DNA from: Mariniflexile litorale
GTDB lineage: Bacteria; Bacteroidota; Bacteroidia; Flavobacteriales; Flavobacteriaceae
Direction: 5' to 3'
Assembly: GCF_031128465.2 (NCBI RefSeq)
Contig: NZ_CP155618.1
Span: forward strand, 1,621,501 to 1,685,500
Length of the DNA: 64,000 nt
In this document: positions 1 to 8,890 of the stretch, one piece after another
Layout of the letters: the number at the start of each line of letters is the position of its first letter
Numbering within the stretch: position 1 is the first letter of the stretch
Translations under genes and position numbers: made by a program
Notes under the pieces: model-generated
The model's input: the letters and a program-made list of their open reading frames with translations, nothing else
Told to the model about the DNA's origin: nothing
The model's database searches: none

Positions 1-688
1 TAAACGCTTCCGCTAATAATTTACCTACAATAATTCCTCTTTGTTTTGCTAAAATGGTTAAAGCTTCAGATGATCTTGGATGTGGGTAATCTCTTTTTTC
101 AAATTTATAACTTTCCATTCCCTTTATTTTTGCCTGAAGATTTTTTTTGCTTATTTCTATAAAGAAATTTGGAATAAAGTGTTTTGGATCCGAAGCTGCT
201 CTCCATTCTGTTCCTGACGGAGTTTCAAAAGTAATAATCATTTTTACTTTTTCATGCTCCATAGGTCTTATAGCGGTTATTACAGCTTCAAAGGTTTTTT
301 GGTGATCTATATTTAAATCACCTCCATGATGTGTAAAAATTATTTCGGGGTTAAATTCTTTTTTTTCAGTTTCAACAATTTTAACAATGTCTAATAAGTC
401 AACCGAATCAAAACGGTTGTCAGGAAAATCGTAAACCCCAACAGAAGTGTAACCAATAGCTTTTCTTGCACTTTCTATATTTTTCTTGTGTTCTATTAAT
501 TCTAATTTCCATAATTCAGGGTCTCTATATGAGGCTCTAGAGGTTATACCTTCTCCTAAAATTACAGATCTAATAGTGCAATTATATTCGTTAGCCAACT
601 TGTTCATTGTTCCGCCTACTCCTAAAAGTTCATCATCTGGATGAGCAACAATAATTAGGATTTTTTTATTTTTTAATGATTCTAACAT
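1..688 (-). CDS. PIG-L family N-deacetylase (partial, runs off left edge)
   Basis: The first 229 codons of a leftward gene are visible. Residues 15-20 read AHPDDE and residues 119-124 read THHGGD, the two metal-binding signatures of the PIG-L/LmbE zinc-dependent deacetylase family, which removes N-acetyl groups from sugars such as GlcNAc derivatives. The ATG at 688 lies inside the end of the upstream gene (23-base overlap), so the two are translationally coupled and part of the nonulosonate cluster. By context it probably deacetylates a sugar intermediate or the finished sugar, but the substrate cannot be read from sequence. The C-terminus lies outside the window. Confidence 0.85.
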   Translation of the reverse strand, partial: MLESLKNKKILIIVAHPDDELLGVGGTMNKLANEYNCTIRSVILGEGITSRASYRDPELWKLELIEHKKNIESARKAIGYTSVGVYDFPDNRFDSVDLLDIVKIVETEKKEFNPEIIFTHHGGDLNIDHQKTFEAVITAIRPMEHEKVKMIITFETPSGTEWRAASDPKHFIPNFFIEISKKNLQAKIKGMESYKFEKRDYPHPRSSEALTILAKQRGIIVGKLLAEAF

Positions 689-1808
689 CTGTAATTATAG
701 TTTCATTTGTTTTTAATGCAGCTCTTGTAAATTCAAATTTAAAAAAATTCGTTTCCAAATATGCTTTTGGATAACCCTCGGCATCTAACATCCGTATATG
801 GTCGTATAATTTTTCTATTTCTTGTAAGTTCTCGTCTATTTTACTCATCTCTGGAGTTCTTCTTTTAAAGTAAACAACATTTCCTTCTTGCGGCTTAGGT
901 TTTAAATCAAAAGTTACTATTTCAAAAATCATAGTTTCTATTAAAGTGTTAGCTCTAATAAATATTTCCTCTGCTGTTCCGAATAAATTTAACTCTTTTT
1001 TTAAGAATATATCACCTGCATCTATCTCTTTTATAACTTTTAAAGCAGAAACTTTAGTTTTTTTATATCCTCTCTCTATTAAATTTTGTAATGGGCTTCC
1101 ACCTCTTCCGTAAGGAAGATCAGTCATATGAAATACAATACAGTTATATTTTGAATATATTTTACTTGGAATAATAAGTGACCAGTGCGGAATAAAAATA
1201 GTATGGGGATTTACTTTATCCAATTGCTCTAAAGTAAAATTATCTTTGTTGTCTATCATAATCCAATTATGCCATGGAAAAGCATTTTTTAGATAGATTA
1301 ATATATTTGAATTCCACTTTTTTGAAGAAAGAATAATATACGTATTGGCTTTTGGTTTAAGCATATAAACAATATATTTCATTCCATTATATAATTGTTG
1401 TCCCGATTCAATAAACTTTGCATTCTTAAAAATTTTTTTAGAAGCAATATTATTTTCTTGCACTAGAGCTTTAATTGGCAATACATTTCTAACTTTTTGA
1501 TTTAGTTTTTGGATTCCTAAACATAATATTTTATGACCATATCCCAATCCCCTATATCTTTTATCTATTGAATAATCTATCTCAAAGTGTGCCTTTGTTT
1601 TATCAAAACGTATTTGACCAATGGTTTTTTCTTCATCTTGTAGAATGAATATTTGTGAATTAGGGTTTAAAATTTTTTTTGAAATCCATTCTTTATGTTC
1701 TTCCCAAATAATTTTGTTTTTATTAATTGCATTTTGTCTGACTTCATCATCATTTGCCCAATCAAAAATCAACTGCATGTCTTTTATATTTATGTCTCTA
1801 AGATGCAT
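666..1808 (-). CDS. GNAT acetyltransferase - formyltransferase fusion (nonulosonate modification)
   Basis: A 380-residue two-domain protein. Residues 1-150 are a GNAT acetyltransferase of the PseH/RimJ type, with the acetyl-CoA loop RYRGLGYG near residue 84 and an NxxxxKxxxxxGF-like end near residues 120-133. Residues 155-375 resemble the methionyl-tRNA/sugar formyltransferase fold: H227 sits in FHMTDLPYGRGGSP and D263 in EIDAGDIFL, matching the His and Asp of the usual Asn-His-Asp triad. The Asn normally two residues before the His appears to be V225. It overlaps pseG upstream by 11 bases. Known family roles suggest N-acylation of the amino groups of a diamino sugar before or after condensation; whether both domains are active is inference. 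It may supply the PseH step, since no separate PseH is seen. Confidence 0.75.
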   Translation of the reverse strand: MHLRDINIKDMQLIFDWANDDEVRQNAINKNKIIWEEHKEWISKKILNPNSQIFILQDEEKTIGQIRFDKTKAHFEIDYSIDKRYRGLGYGHKILCLGIQKLNQKVRNVLPIKALVQENNIASKKIFKNAKFIESGQQLYNGMKYIVYMLKPKANTYIILSSKKWNSNILIYLKNAFPWHNWIMIDNKDNFTLEQLDKVNPHTIFIPHWSLIIPSKIYSKYNCIVFHMTDLPYGRGGSPLQNLIERGYKKTKVSALKVIKEIDAGDIFLKKELNLFGTAEEIFIRANTLIETMIFEIVTFDLKPKPQEGNVVYFKRRTPEMSKIDENLQEIEKLYDHIRMLDAEGYPKAYLETNFFKFEFTRAALKTNETIITDVRIIKK

Positions 1809-2829
1809 TATATAATTCCTTTATTAGTTGTTGGAAGCGTATTTTTTGATTTCCATCAAAAAAGGCGTGTTGCTTGTTTATCATATCTTGATATTGAATA
1901 GGATCTGTTTTCAATATTTCTTCAATTGCCCACTTAAAGTCAACAGGAGTCTTTTTATTAAAATTTTCAGCATCAAAAATCATTTGTTTCTCTTGAAAAC
2001 CTTTGTATATACTAATTTGATTATCAACGTAATACCCTCCATATATGAGCATTTTCACAGAACACACCTCGTAACTTATGGTGCTTGAAGGAACTATGGC
2101 TAGTTGACATTTGCTCATAATCTCTACCATTTGTCTTTCAGATAAATTTTTATATAAAAAAACTCTTTCTTCATACCCTTGTACTGTTTTTAAAATACTT
2201 TTATGCTTATAGGCTCCTCCTAATACTATATGAATATTTTTAATGTTTTTTATACCAATAATTCCCTCTACACAAATATTTGTTATATCATGAAAATCAG
2301 ACCCACCGAAACATATGAAAACATTTTTAATAATCTTTATTTTTTTTACTTTTTTAGCTACTTTTAAAAAAAGTGGTCTTAAAATAGCATATTGAGTTCC
2401 TAGAGCAAATTTAGTGTTTGGCAAAGCAATAAAATGATCTTCCTTGATGTACGGCGAATGATTTACTACAATGTCTGCATACATTTTTTCTGTTCCTAGA
2501 TCATCAATATATACAAGTTTATATTTTTTATATTTTATTTTTTTTTGATACTCACTATTAAATTGATAGCCATCAGCTATAATTAAATGTTCTGAAAATG
2601 AGTATTCTTTTGATAGCCAATTAGGTTCATTATTAATGGAAATATTATTGGGGATAATTCTAATATTAAAATGTTCTGGAATCACCTCAATTGTAGAAGT
2701 GCTTTGTGTTAAAAAAACATAATCATATTCATCTTTTAGCATCTCAACTAAAGCAAAAAGCCTATATAAATGCCCTAAACCTGTAAGGGTGTTTCCATCT
2801 GCTCTAAATATTATTTTTTTTTTACTCAT
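1798..2829 (-). CDS. pseG: UDP-2,4-diacetamido-2,4,6-trideoxy-beta-L-altropyranose hydrolase
   Basis: A 343-residue PseG-type nucleotide-sugar hydrolase, which removes UDP from the diacetamido-altrose intermediate of pseudaminic acid synthesis in the cytoplasm. Seen: the N-terminal GLGHLYR glycine loop (residues 17-23), IADGYQF, YIDDLG, VVNHSP and a C-terminal FICFGGSD nucleotide-binding segment, giving a MurG-like GT-B layout. The reading frame is open up to 2859, but the ATG at 2829 is preferred because it overlaps the upstream stop as TAATG and places the expected start (KKKIIFRADG) directly after it. It is coupled at both ends to its neighbours in the cluster. Confidence 0.85.
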   Translation of the reverse strand: MSKKKIIFRADGNTLTGLGHLYRLFALVEMLKDEYDYVFLTQSTSTIEVIPEHFNIRIIPNNISINNEPNWLSKEYSFSEHLIIADGYQFNSEYQKKIKYKKYKLVYIDDLGTEKMYADIVVNHSPYIKEDHFIALPNTKFALGTQYAILRPLFLKVAKKVKKIKIIKNVFICFGGSDFHDITNICVEGIIGIKNIKNIHIVLGGAYKHKSILKTVQGYEERVFLYKNLSERQMVEIMSKCQLAIVPSSTISYEVCSVKMLIYGGYYVDNQISIYKGFQEKQMIFDAENFNKKTPVDFKWAIEEILKTDPIQYQDMINKQHAFFDGNQKIRFQQLIKELYNAS

Positions 2830-4139
2830 TAGTTCAATCGTTGAAACCCTGAGTGACATGTCGGACCATCTAACAAATCGTGTATGTTTTTATTTCCTTT
2901 TTCACAATTAGAAATCACTTTATAAATCGAATCTAAAGCATTAAAATAACTTTCTATATATTGATCTTTATGTTCTATGCATGCATAAAAATTTGTGCTC
3001 GCTAAAAACCCCTTTTTAAGCATTTCTTGAGTAATAAATGTTTTATATTCTAATGCATTTGTGCTTTTAAAACTATAGGTGCTTAATGACGGAATCCCTG
3101 AAACCGATATCGATAAATTGTGTGTATTTGCCAACGTTTTCCACCCTACCTGTATTTTTTTGCCTTTTTCAGTAATAATATCCCAAGATTTAATACTGTT
3201 CATTACTTCTAAGGTTTTTAAAGCCGCCGTTGGGCCAATTCTTTCAGTCCAAAACGTACTGCTTATAAAAGTTTTTTGAGCAGCCTCCATGACGGCCTTT
3301 CTACCTACTACAGCTGTTAATGCATATCCATTCCCAATTGTTTTACCATACATGGCAATGTCTGGTTCCACTCCAAATTTTTTGTAAATCCCTCCATAAG
3401 TTTCTCTAAAACCTGAAGTGCATTCATCAAAAATTAGAACAATATTTTTTTTTGTGGCTAAATCTCTAACTTTCTGTAAAAAATTATCTTCAGGTCCAAA
3501 ATTCCGCATGACTTCCATTTTAATAACCCCAATGTCATTATTGTCTACAATTGACAATAGTTCTTCAAAATTGTTATAATGAAATGGATACACCGTGTTT
3601 TTTAAATTTTTAGGCACTCCTGCAGGGCTTAGGCCTGCTAATAAATGATTTGATAATTCGTCGCCTTCATTATGATTTGCCGAAAGGTACCAATCATGCC
3701 AACCATGATAACCACAAATAGCCACTTTATCTTTACCTGCTGCTGCCCTTCCTATTCTTATAGCAATAGCATTTGCTTCACCGCCACTTCTTGCAAATCT
3801 TACCATATCTGCCCATGGGTTTAACTCCATAAGTTTTTCGGCTAAATACACTTCTTCAGGACAATTAAAGGTACTCATGTTTCCCTTTTTTACTGTTTCT
3901 AAAACAGAGGCATCTACCTCATCATTTCCATAACCCAAGGTGTTTGTTCCAATACCCATGATAGACATGTCCAAATATTCATTTCCATCTAAATCCCACA
4001 CCTTACAGCCCTTTGCTTTAGAAAAATAAGAAGGCCAATGGTCTGGTAAGAACATTTCTGGTCTTTTAGACAATAACATGGTGCCCCCTGGAATTAACGT
4101 TTTTGCCTTTTTATATAATTCTTGCCCTGTTTTATCCAT
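2829..4139 (-). CDS. Class III PLP aminotransferase (glutamate-1-semialdehyde aminomutase-like)
   Basis: A 436-residue fold-type I PLP enzyme of the HemL/class III group. Visible landmarks are SGGEANAIAIR near residue 118 (phosphate cup), YHGWHDW near 144, FDE at 237-239 (Asp to the pyridine nitrogen) and MYGKTIGNG with the probable Schiff-base lysine K266. It is unlikely to be HemL for haem synthesis: it lies in a sugar cluster between pseG and a methyltransferase, and HemL-like paralogues are known in flagellin or capsule sugar loci. It probably transaminates a keto-sugar or a small keto acid used to decorate the sugar. It is additional to the dedicated PseC transaminase, and its role is unknown. 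Confidence 0.75.
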   Translation of the reverse strand: MDKTGQELYKKAKTLIPGGTMLLSKRPEMFLPDHWPSYFSKAKGCKVWDLDGNEYLDMSIMGIGTNTLGYGNDEVDASVLETVKKGNMSTFNCPEEVYLAEKLMELNPWADMVRFARSGGEANAIAIRIGRAAAGKDKVAICGYHGWHDWYLSANHNEGDELSNHLLAGLSPAGVPKNLKNTVYPFHYNNFEELLSIVDNNDIGVIKMEVMRNFGPEDNFLQKVRDLATKKNIVLIFDECTSGFRETYGGIYKKFGVEPDIAMYGKTIGNGYALTAVVGRKAVMEAAQKTFISSTFWTERIGPTAALKTLEVMNSIKSWDIITEKGKKIQVGWKTLANTHNLSISVSGIPSLSTYSFKSTNALEYKTFITQEMLKKGFLASTNFYACIEHKDQYIESYFNALDSIYKVISNCEKGNKNIHDLLDGPTCHSGFQRLN

Positions 4140-4146
4140 AATAAGT

Positions 4147-4821
4147 TTATCTTAATTTAAATAGTGAAGAAAAGGTCCAATTATAATCATCGCTTTCAAT
4201 AGACAAATCTAAAGTATGTTGATTGTCTTTGCTCATATATTCGTTTAATTTACTGTTGTCCCAAAGTTTAAAATCTTGCAAATAAAAATCTTTCATTTCA
4301 TCTAAATAAAAACCTATATTTCTTTTAAAGACTTTTAATTTGTCATTATGGGAATCCACCTTTTCAATCATTGTCTCTGATAAAAAATCATATACATATA
4401 TATATCCATTTCTATTTAAAAGTCTTTTGCTGTTTTCCACCAAAATTTTAAACTCTTCATTGCTTAACATATAAGTAAAAAAACCAAAAATAATTATGTC
4501 ATAAGTTCTTAAACCAACAAATTCTTCTCCTAAATTTACTTCTATTCCATCAATATTTGTTCTGCTTTCTTTTATTTTTTTTAAATTATCAATGGCTTTT
4601 GAAGAACCATCATACCCGTCAATTTGTTGCGCATAATTACTTAAAAAAAGGATATTGTTTCCTCTACCTACGCCAAATTCTGCGATGGTTTTACTTCTCA
4701 AAAAAGATTTTGGAAAAATGCCTGTTAAATACTCTGTAAAGCAGTTATGATTACTATACTTGTTTCTTTCAAACCATTTATCAGCATCATTATTTACATA
4801 AATTTCACCTTGTTTTTTCAT
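4147..4821 (-). CDS. Class I SAM-dependent methyltransferase
   Basis: A 224-residue single-domain protein with the SAM-binding motif I FGVGRGNN near residue 48, followed by an acidic residue (DGYDGSS) at the end of beta-2 and an IIIFGFFTYML segment that fits motif IV. The start codon overlaps the stop of the upstream nucleotidyltransferase gene by four bases (ATGA), so it is co-translated. By context it probably O- or N-methylates a sugar or its acyl group. The acceptor cannot be predicted and the family is too broad for a gene name. Confidence 0.7.
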   Translation of the reverse strand: MKKQGEIYVNNDADKWFERNKYSNHNCFTEYLTGIFPKSFLRSKTIAEFGVGRGNNILFLSNYAQQIDGYDGSSKAIDNLKKIKESRTNIDGIEVNLGEEFVGLRTYDIIIFGFFTYMLSNEEFKILVENSKRLLNRNGYIYVYDFLSETMIEKVDSHNDKLKVFKRNIGFYLDEMKDFYLQDFKLWDNSKLNEYMSKDNQHTLDLSIESDDYNWTFSSLFKLR

Positions 4822-5576
4822 AAATTATTTTTTATTGATTTCAGAAATCCTTCATTTCTAATTATCTTATTATTTAACATACATATTTCTTTGTTACCTA
4901 AATAGTAATCTGTATAGGTTCTCCAATCTTTATCTAATCCTAATTGCTCAACGAGGATTTTAATCACTTCAAAATCTTGTGGTTCATCAACAGTTAATCT
5001 TACTTGGTTATAGTTCTCTTTTAAACCATGATTATCTGATTTAAATAAAATACCCCCTTTGTATGTTGAATTATTTCTAATATATGAAGTAACATGTTCT
5101 CTATCTGATAACAAAGTGGCTTCCTTCCAAGCTTTTTCTAGTGCTTTGAATGTAAAAACTTCGATATCTTGCCCATCTGGGTATAACTCATCCATGACAT
5201 TTGTATAATAATCTAATTTTCGTTGAAGAGCTTCTTTTATGACTTCATCTATTAATAATGGATCGATTAAAGGACAATCTGAAGTTAATCGAACTATATA
5301 ACTTGGCTTTACTTCTTTAACGGCTTGGTAAAAACGATCAAGGACATCTGTTTCACTACCTCTGAAATACTTGACCTTAAATTCCTTTGCTAGTAACTCA
5401 ACTTTATTATCCTCTTTATTTGTTGTTGTTGCAATAATAATATGAGAAACCAATTTGGCTTTTTTAATTCTATCAACATGGATTTGTAATAAGCTGCGCT
5501 CCTGTATTTCTTTTAAAATTTTATTAGGAAGTCTCGTTGATCCGCTTCTGGCTTGAGTAATAACAACAACATTCAT
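4818..5576 (-). CDS. SpsF-type nucleotidyltransferase, probable CMP-nonulosonate synthetase
   Basis: A 252-residue protein of the SpsF/cytidylyltransferase family. The N-terminus ITQARSGSTRLPNKIL (residues 6-21) is the nucleotide-binding loop, and RLTSDCPLIDP near residue 96 carries the acidic metal-binding position. In pseudaminic-acid-like clusters such an enzyme replaces canonical PseF and activates the nonulosonate with CTP. Canonical PseF/NeuA starts with an IPARGGSKR-type loop, so this is the SpsF branch and the pseF symbol is withheld. It starts one base after the stop of the next upstream gene and overlaps the methyltransferase downstream. Confidence 0.75.
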   Translation of the reverse strand: MNVVVITQARSGSTRLPNKILKEIQERSLLQIHVDRIKKAKLVSHIIIATTTNKEDNKVELLAKEFKVKYFRGSETDVLDRFYQAVKEVKPSYIVRLTSDCPLIDPLLIDEVIKEALQRKLDYYTNVMDELYPDGQDIEVFTFKALEKAWKEATLLSDREHVTSYIRNNSTYKGGILFKSDNHGLKENYNQVRLTVDEPQDFEVIKILVEQLGLDKDWRTYTDYYLGNKEICMLNNKIIRNEGFLKSIKNNL

Positions 5577-5577
5577 T

Positions 5578-6453
5578 TTAATTCCAATTTGATGGATTCA
5601 ACAAATTTATTTCTTTAACATCTATGGCATCAATACTATCATGAGGAATATTAACTTTTTTTTCGCAAATAATTATATTATTCATTAGTTGCTCTGAGTT
5701 TTCTACTCCAAACAACACAAAATCTATATATTCCTTTTCGAGAACATATTGTAATGCTAAGGTTTCTGTATTCAATCGACTTTTAACTTTTATTGATTCA
5801 AATTTTTTAATATATGTCCTTAATGGTTTTAGAACTTCTGTGAGATTATTACTGTTCTTAAATAATAACCCTTGCAAAAATACAGATCTGGTGTGCACTT
5901 CTATATTCATATTCCTTGCTCTTATAAAAAGGTTTTTTCTTTTTGAGGCATTATCAAGAGCATTAAATGGAATTTGAATAAAATCAAAACCTGGATAATT
6001 ATCTAATATATCCTTTATCTCATCATTTGAATATAGAGAAATACCTGCCTTTATTATTATACCTTTTTCTCTTGCCAATAATAATTCATTATAAAAATAC
6101 GTATTGTTTTTAAAACTTTCATAATTATGAAACATATAGCCATAAAGTTGATTTACCCCTAAAATTTGACAATCAATATCTATTTGTTTTAAAAGACCTC
6201 CCTTTCTTAAAGTATTATTTGTGGCAAGCTTTGTTATAATATTAAAAATCTTGTTTGGATTTTCTTTCTGAAATTTTCCAATCACTTCTTGTGAGTCTCC
6301 ATAAGCCTCTGCAGTGTCTAAAATTCTTAATCCTTCATCATATGCCAGATGTAAAATTTCAAAAGCATTTTGTAGTGAGGGCTTTCCTGTTTTATTATTA
6401 ATTCCATAATTTAATCCCAATTGTACGGTTCCTAATATTAATTTATTTTTCAT
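5578..6453 (-). CDS. Aldo/keto reductase
   Basis: A 291-residue AKR-superfamily protein. Residues 46-51 DTAEAY contain the catalytic Asp and Tyr, ITKL near residue 75 supplies the Lys, and the MFHNYESF segment supplies the usual His region. The LGTVQLGLNYGI start is typical of AKRs found in nonulosonate and flagellin-glycan loci. It presumably reduces or oxidises a keto group using NADPH. Canonical pseudaminic acid synthesis has no such step, so this gene is one sign that the product is a modified sugar. It sits between pseC (49 bases upstream) and the SpsF-like gene. Confidence 0.75.
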   Translation of the reverse strand: MKNKLILGTVQLGLNYGINNKTGKPSLQNAFEILHLAYDEGLRILDTAEAYGDSQEVIGKFQKENPNKIFNIITKLATNNTLRKGGLLKQIDIDCQILGVNQLYGYMFHNYESFKNNTYFYNELLLAREKGIIIKAGISLYSNDEIKDILDNYPGFDFIQIPFNALDNASKRKNLFIRARNMNIEVHTRSVFLQGLLFKNSNNLTEVLKPLRTYIKKFESIKVKSRLNTETLALQYVLEKEYIDFVLFGVENSEQLMNNIIICEKKVNIPHDSIDAIDVKEINLLNPSNWN

Positions 6454-6502
6454 TTAAGATTAATTTTTATGAAACTTAGGATTTTGTTTATGAAAATTTA
6501 AA

Positions 6503-7648
6503 CTATGCTTTAAAATAGCCTAATATCTTATCTATTACAAATGCTTGCTCTTCATTAGACAAACTAGGGTACATTGGCAAACTTATACATTTAGAATAAT
6601 AGTTTTCTGAATGATCTAAATTAGCATGTCCATACCCGATAGTTTTATAATACGGTAGTGTATGTACTGGTATATAATGTATTTGAGCAAAAATATTATG
6701 AGTTCTTAAAAAATCGTATAAACCCTTTCTATCGGCTACTTCTATAATAAATAAATGATGTGCATTGTAAGTACCTTCAGGTAAGTCTTGATGTTTTATT
6801 TTATTTTTAAATGCCTTTTTATAGTTATTTGAAATCTCATTTCTTCTTTTTACTCCTGCCTCATTCTTTGCAAGTTGCGTAATACCCAAAGCAGATTGTA
6901 TATCTGTTAATCTGTAATTAAAACCCAGTTCTTGCATTTCGTAATACCAACCCCCATGATTTTCTTCCATATTATCCTTTGTAATACCATGGGTTCTAAG
7001 CAATGAAAGTTTTTTGTATAATTCTTCAGAATTAGTGGTTATCATTCCACCTTCTCCACAAGCAATATGCTTTACAGGATGAAACGAAAAAATACCTATA
7101 TCGGCATAATTTCCGTTGCCACACATTTGTTTGTTTCCTTTAGAATCTGTAAAATACCCTCCTGGCGCATGACAAGCATCTTCTATAATCCATAAATCAT
7201 GTTCTTTTGCAAGTGCTTTAAAAGCTTCTAAATCTACTGGTAAACCAGCAAAGTCAACAGGAATAATTCCTTTAAAAAACCCTTTTGGCTTACTTTCTAT
7301 TAATTTTTTAGTGCTTTCTAAAGATAACAGATATGTATCTGGGTCAATGTCTGCAAACCAAACTTCACCACCAGCGTATCTAATGCAATTTGCCGATGCA
7401 GCAAACGTAATAGGCGTTGTTATAACCCTTTCTTCTTCTTTTAACCCTAAGGACAAAACGGCTAAATGTAACCCAGATGTGGCATTATTTACCGCAACTG
7501 CATATTTTACACCTATATATTCGGCAAATCTATCCTCAAACTCTTTAACTTTTGGTCCTTGAGTTAAATAATCACTTGTTAAAGTATTTATTACTGCGTC
7601 AATATCATCTTGATCGATATACTGTCTTCCGTATGGTATTGGATTCAT
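6503..7648 (-). CDS. pseC: UDP-4-amino-4,6-dideoxy-N-acetyl-beta-L-altrosamine transaminase
   Basis: A 381-residue DegT/DnrJ/EryC1 sugar aminotransferase. Seen: NNATSGLHLAV near residue 54 (PLP phosphate), EDACHAPGG at 156-164 with the Asp that contacts the pyridine ring, and SFHPVKHIACGEGG with the Schiff-base lysine K193. The sequence following residue 193 and the PYGRQYID start are typical of PseC. It converts the PseB product to the 4-amino sugar using glutamate. The start ATG at 7648 overlaps the pseB stop by one base (TAATG), a strong operonic link with the preceding pathway step. Confidence 0.9.
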   Translation of the reverse strand: MNPIPYGRQYIDQDDIDAVINTLTSDYLTQGPKVKEFEDRFAEYIGVKYAVAVNNATSGLHLAVLSLGLKEEERVITTPITFAASANCIRYAGGEVWFADIDPDTYLLSLESTKKLIESKPKGFFKGIIPVDFAGLPVDLEAFKALAKEHDLWIIEDACHAPGGYFTDSKGNKQMCGNGNYADIGIFSFHPVKHIACGEGGMITTNSEELYKKLSLLRTHGITKDNMEENHGGWYYEMQELGFNYRLTDIQSALGITQLAKNEAGVKRRNEISNNYKKAFKNKIKHQDLPEGTYNAHHLFIIEVADRKGLYDFLRTHNIFAQIHYIPVHTLPYYKTIGYGHANLDHSENYYSKCISLPMYPSLSNEEQAFVIDKILGYFKA

Positions 7649-8664
7649 TATATTATAAAATTAGAATCTACGTGTTCTATTATTAAGGTTCTTAAACTTT
7701 CAACTGTTTCCCATTCTTCATTATTACCCGAATTATAATAAAATCCATCCTTTACTTTCACAGCATTGAACTCTTTTATATATTGATCTAATTCCCATTT
7801 ATGAGTAGCTGGTAATATGATATAATATTTTCCCAAATCATAGGTATAAAATGAGTCTGAAGAAGTAATCATTTCTTCATGCACTTTTTCTCCAGGTCTA
7901 ATGCCTACTATAGGCTTTTTGCATTCAGGACCTATAGCTTCTGCAACATCCATAATTCTATATGAAGGAATTTTTGGAACAAACAATTCACCTCCCCAAG
8001 CATTCTCTAAAGCATGCATTACCATATCAACTCCACCTTGTAAAGAAATATTGAATCTGGTCATATTTGGATCAGTAATAGGTAGAATCCCCTCCTTTTT
8101 TTTGTTTATAAAAAACGGAATAACTGAACCATTTGAACCCATTACGTTTCCATATCTTACAACTGAGAATATAATTGGATTTTCTCCTTTAATATTATTG
8201 GCCGCAATAAACAATTTGTCCGAAGTTAATTTTGTAGCACCATATAAATTAATTGGAGCGCAAGCCTTATCTGTAGAAAGAGCGACAACACGTTCGACTT
8301 TAGTCTTCAAACATGCGTCTACAACATTTTCAGCGCCTCCTATATTTGTTTTTATGCATTCATCAGGATTGTATTCAGCAATATGTACATGTTTCATCGC
8401 GGCAGCATGAATAACATAATTTACACCCTGAAAAGCTCTTGTCAAACGCTCTCTATCCCTAACATCTCCAATGAAATATCTTATTTGTGGAAATTTATCT
8501 TCTGGGTATTCTTGAGCCATTTGAAATTGCTTTTGCTCATCTCTAGAATAAATTATGAGTCTGCGAGTTTCCGGATATTTAGAAAGAATATGACTTGTTA
8601 ATGCTTTACCAAGAGACCCTGTTCCGCCTGTAATTAAAATTGACTTTCCGTTTAAATCTAACAT
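7648..8664 (-). CDS. pseB: UDP-N-acetylglucosamine 4,6-dehydratase (inverting)
   Basis: A 338-residue extended short-chain dehydrogenase. The Rossmann motif TGGTGSLGK is at residues 12-20, AAMKHVHIAEYNP carries the lysine characteristic of the PseB/FlaA1 class, and STDKA...YGATK gives the active-site Tyr/Lys region. It performs the first committed step to pseudaminic acid, C4,6 dehydration with C5 inversion of UDP-GlcNAc. It is the first gene of the leftward cluster, behind a 226-base gap holding a plausible promoter, and is coupled to pseC. Confidence 0.92.
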   Translation of the reverse strand: MLDLNGKSILITGGTGSLGKALTSHILSKYPETRRLIIYSRDEQKQFQMAQEYPEDKFPQIRYFIGDVRDRERLTRAFQGVNYVIHAAAMKHVHIAEYNPDECIKTNIGGAENVVDACLKTKVERVVALSTDKACAPINLYGATKLTSDKLFIAANNIKGENPIIFSVVRYGNVMGSNGSVIPFFINKKKEGILPITDPNMTRFNISLQGGVDMVMHALENAWGGELFVPKIPSYRIMDVAEAIGPECKKPIVGIRPGEKVHEEMITSSDSFYTYDLGKYYIILPATHKWELDQYIKEFNAVKVKDGFYYNSGNNEEWETVESLRTLIIEHVDSNFII

Positions 8665-8791
8665 GTTTATATTTTAATTCTTTATTAAACTATCTTACAA
8701 ATAACGTTTTGAATTCGTTTATTTTGTTTTATTATAATCAATGATTACTTCTAAGTTTTAACTTATTGATAAACAACCTTTGTATTGGATG

Positions 8792-8799
8792 CAAAACTA
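8792..8799 (-). promoter_or_regulatory. -7 promoter element for the pse cluster
   Basis: On the minus strand this reads TAGTTTTG, a match to the Bacteroidota -7 consensus TAnnTTTG, about 128 bases upstream of pseB. No convincing -33 element is visible. The 226-base pseB-rmlD gap otherwise contains only AT-rich sequence. Confidence 0.35.
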
Positions 8800-8890
8800 T
8801 GTTATCAATTGTTAAATCAGAAATTACTTTACTAAAATTGCATAATTAATTATCACTAATATATTTTCAGATAATAGTATTATTTATTTT

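Noticed and set aside
2829-4139. hemL for tetrapyrrole synthesis
   Set aside because: The class III aminotransferase is embedded in a sugar cluster and no haem gene is near, so a sugar-modification paralogue is more likely.
7901-8410. A 169-codon plus-strand open frame inside pseB
   Set aside because: It is antisense to a well-conserved enzyme, has no recognisable motif and simply mirrors the codon pattern of pseB.
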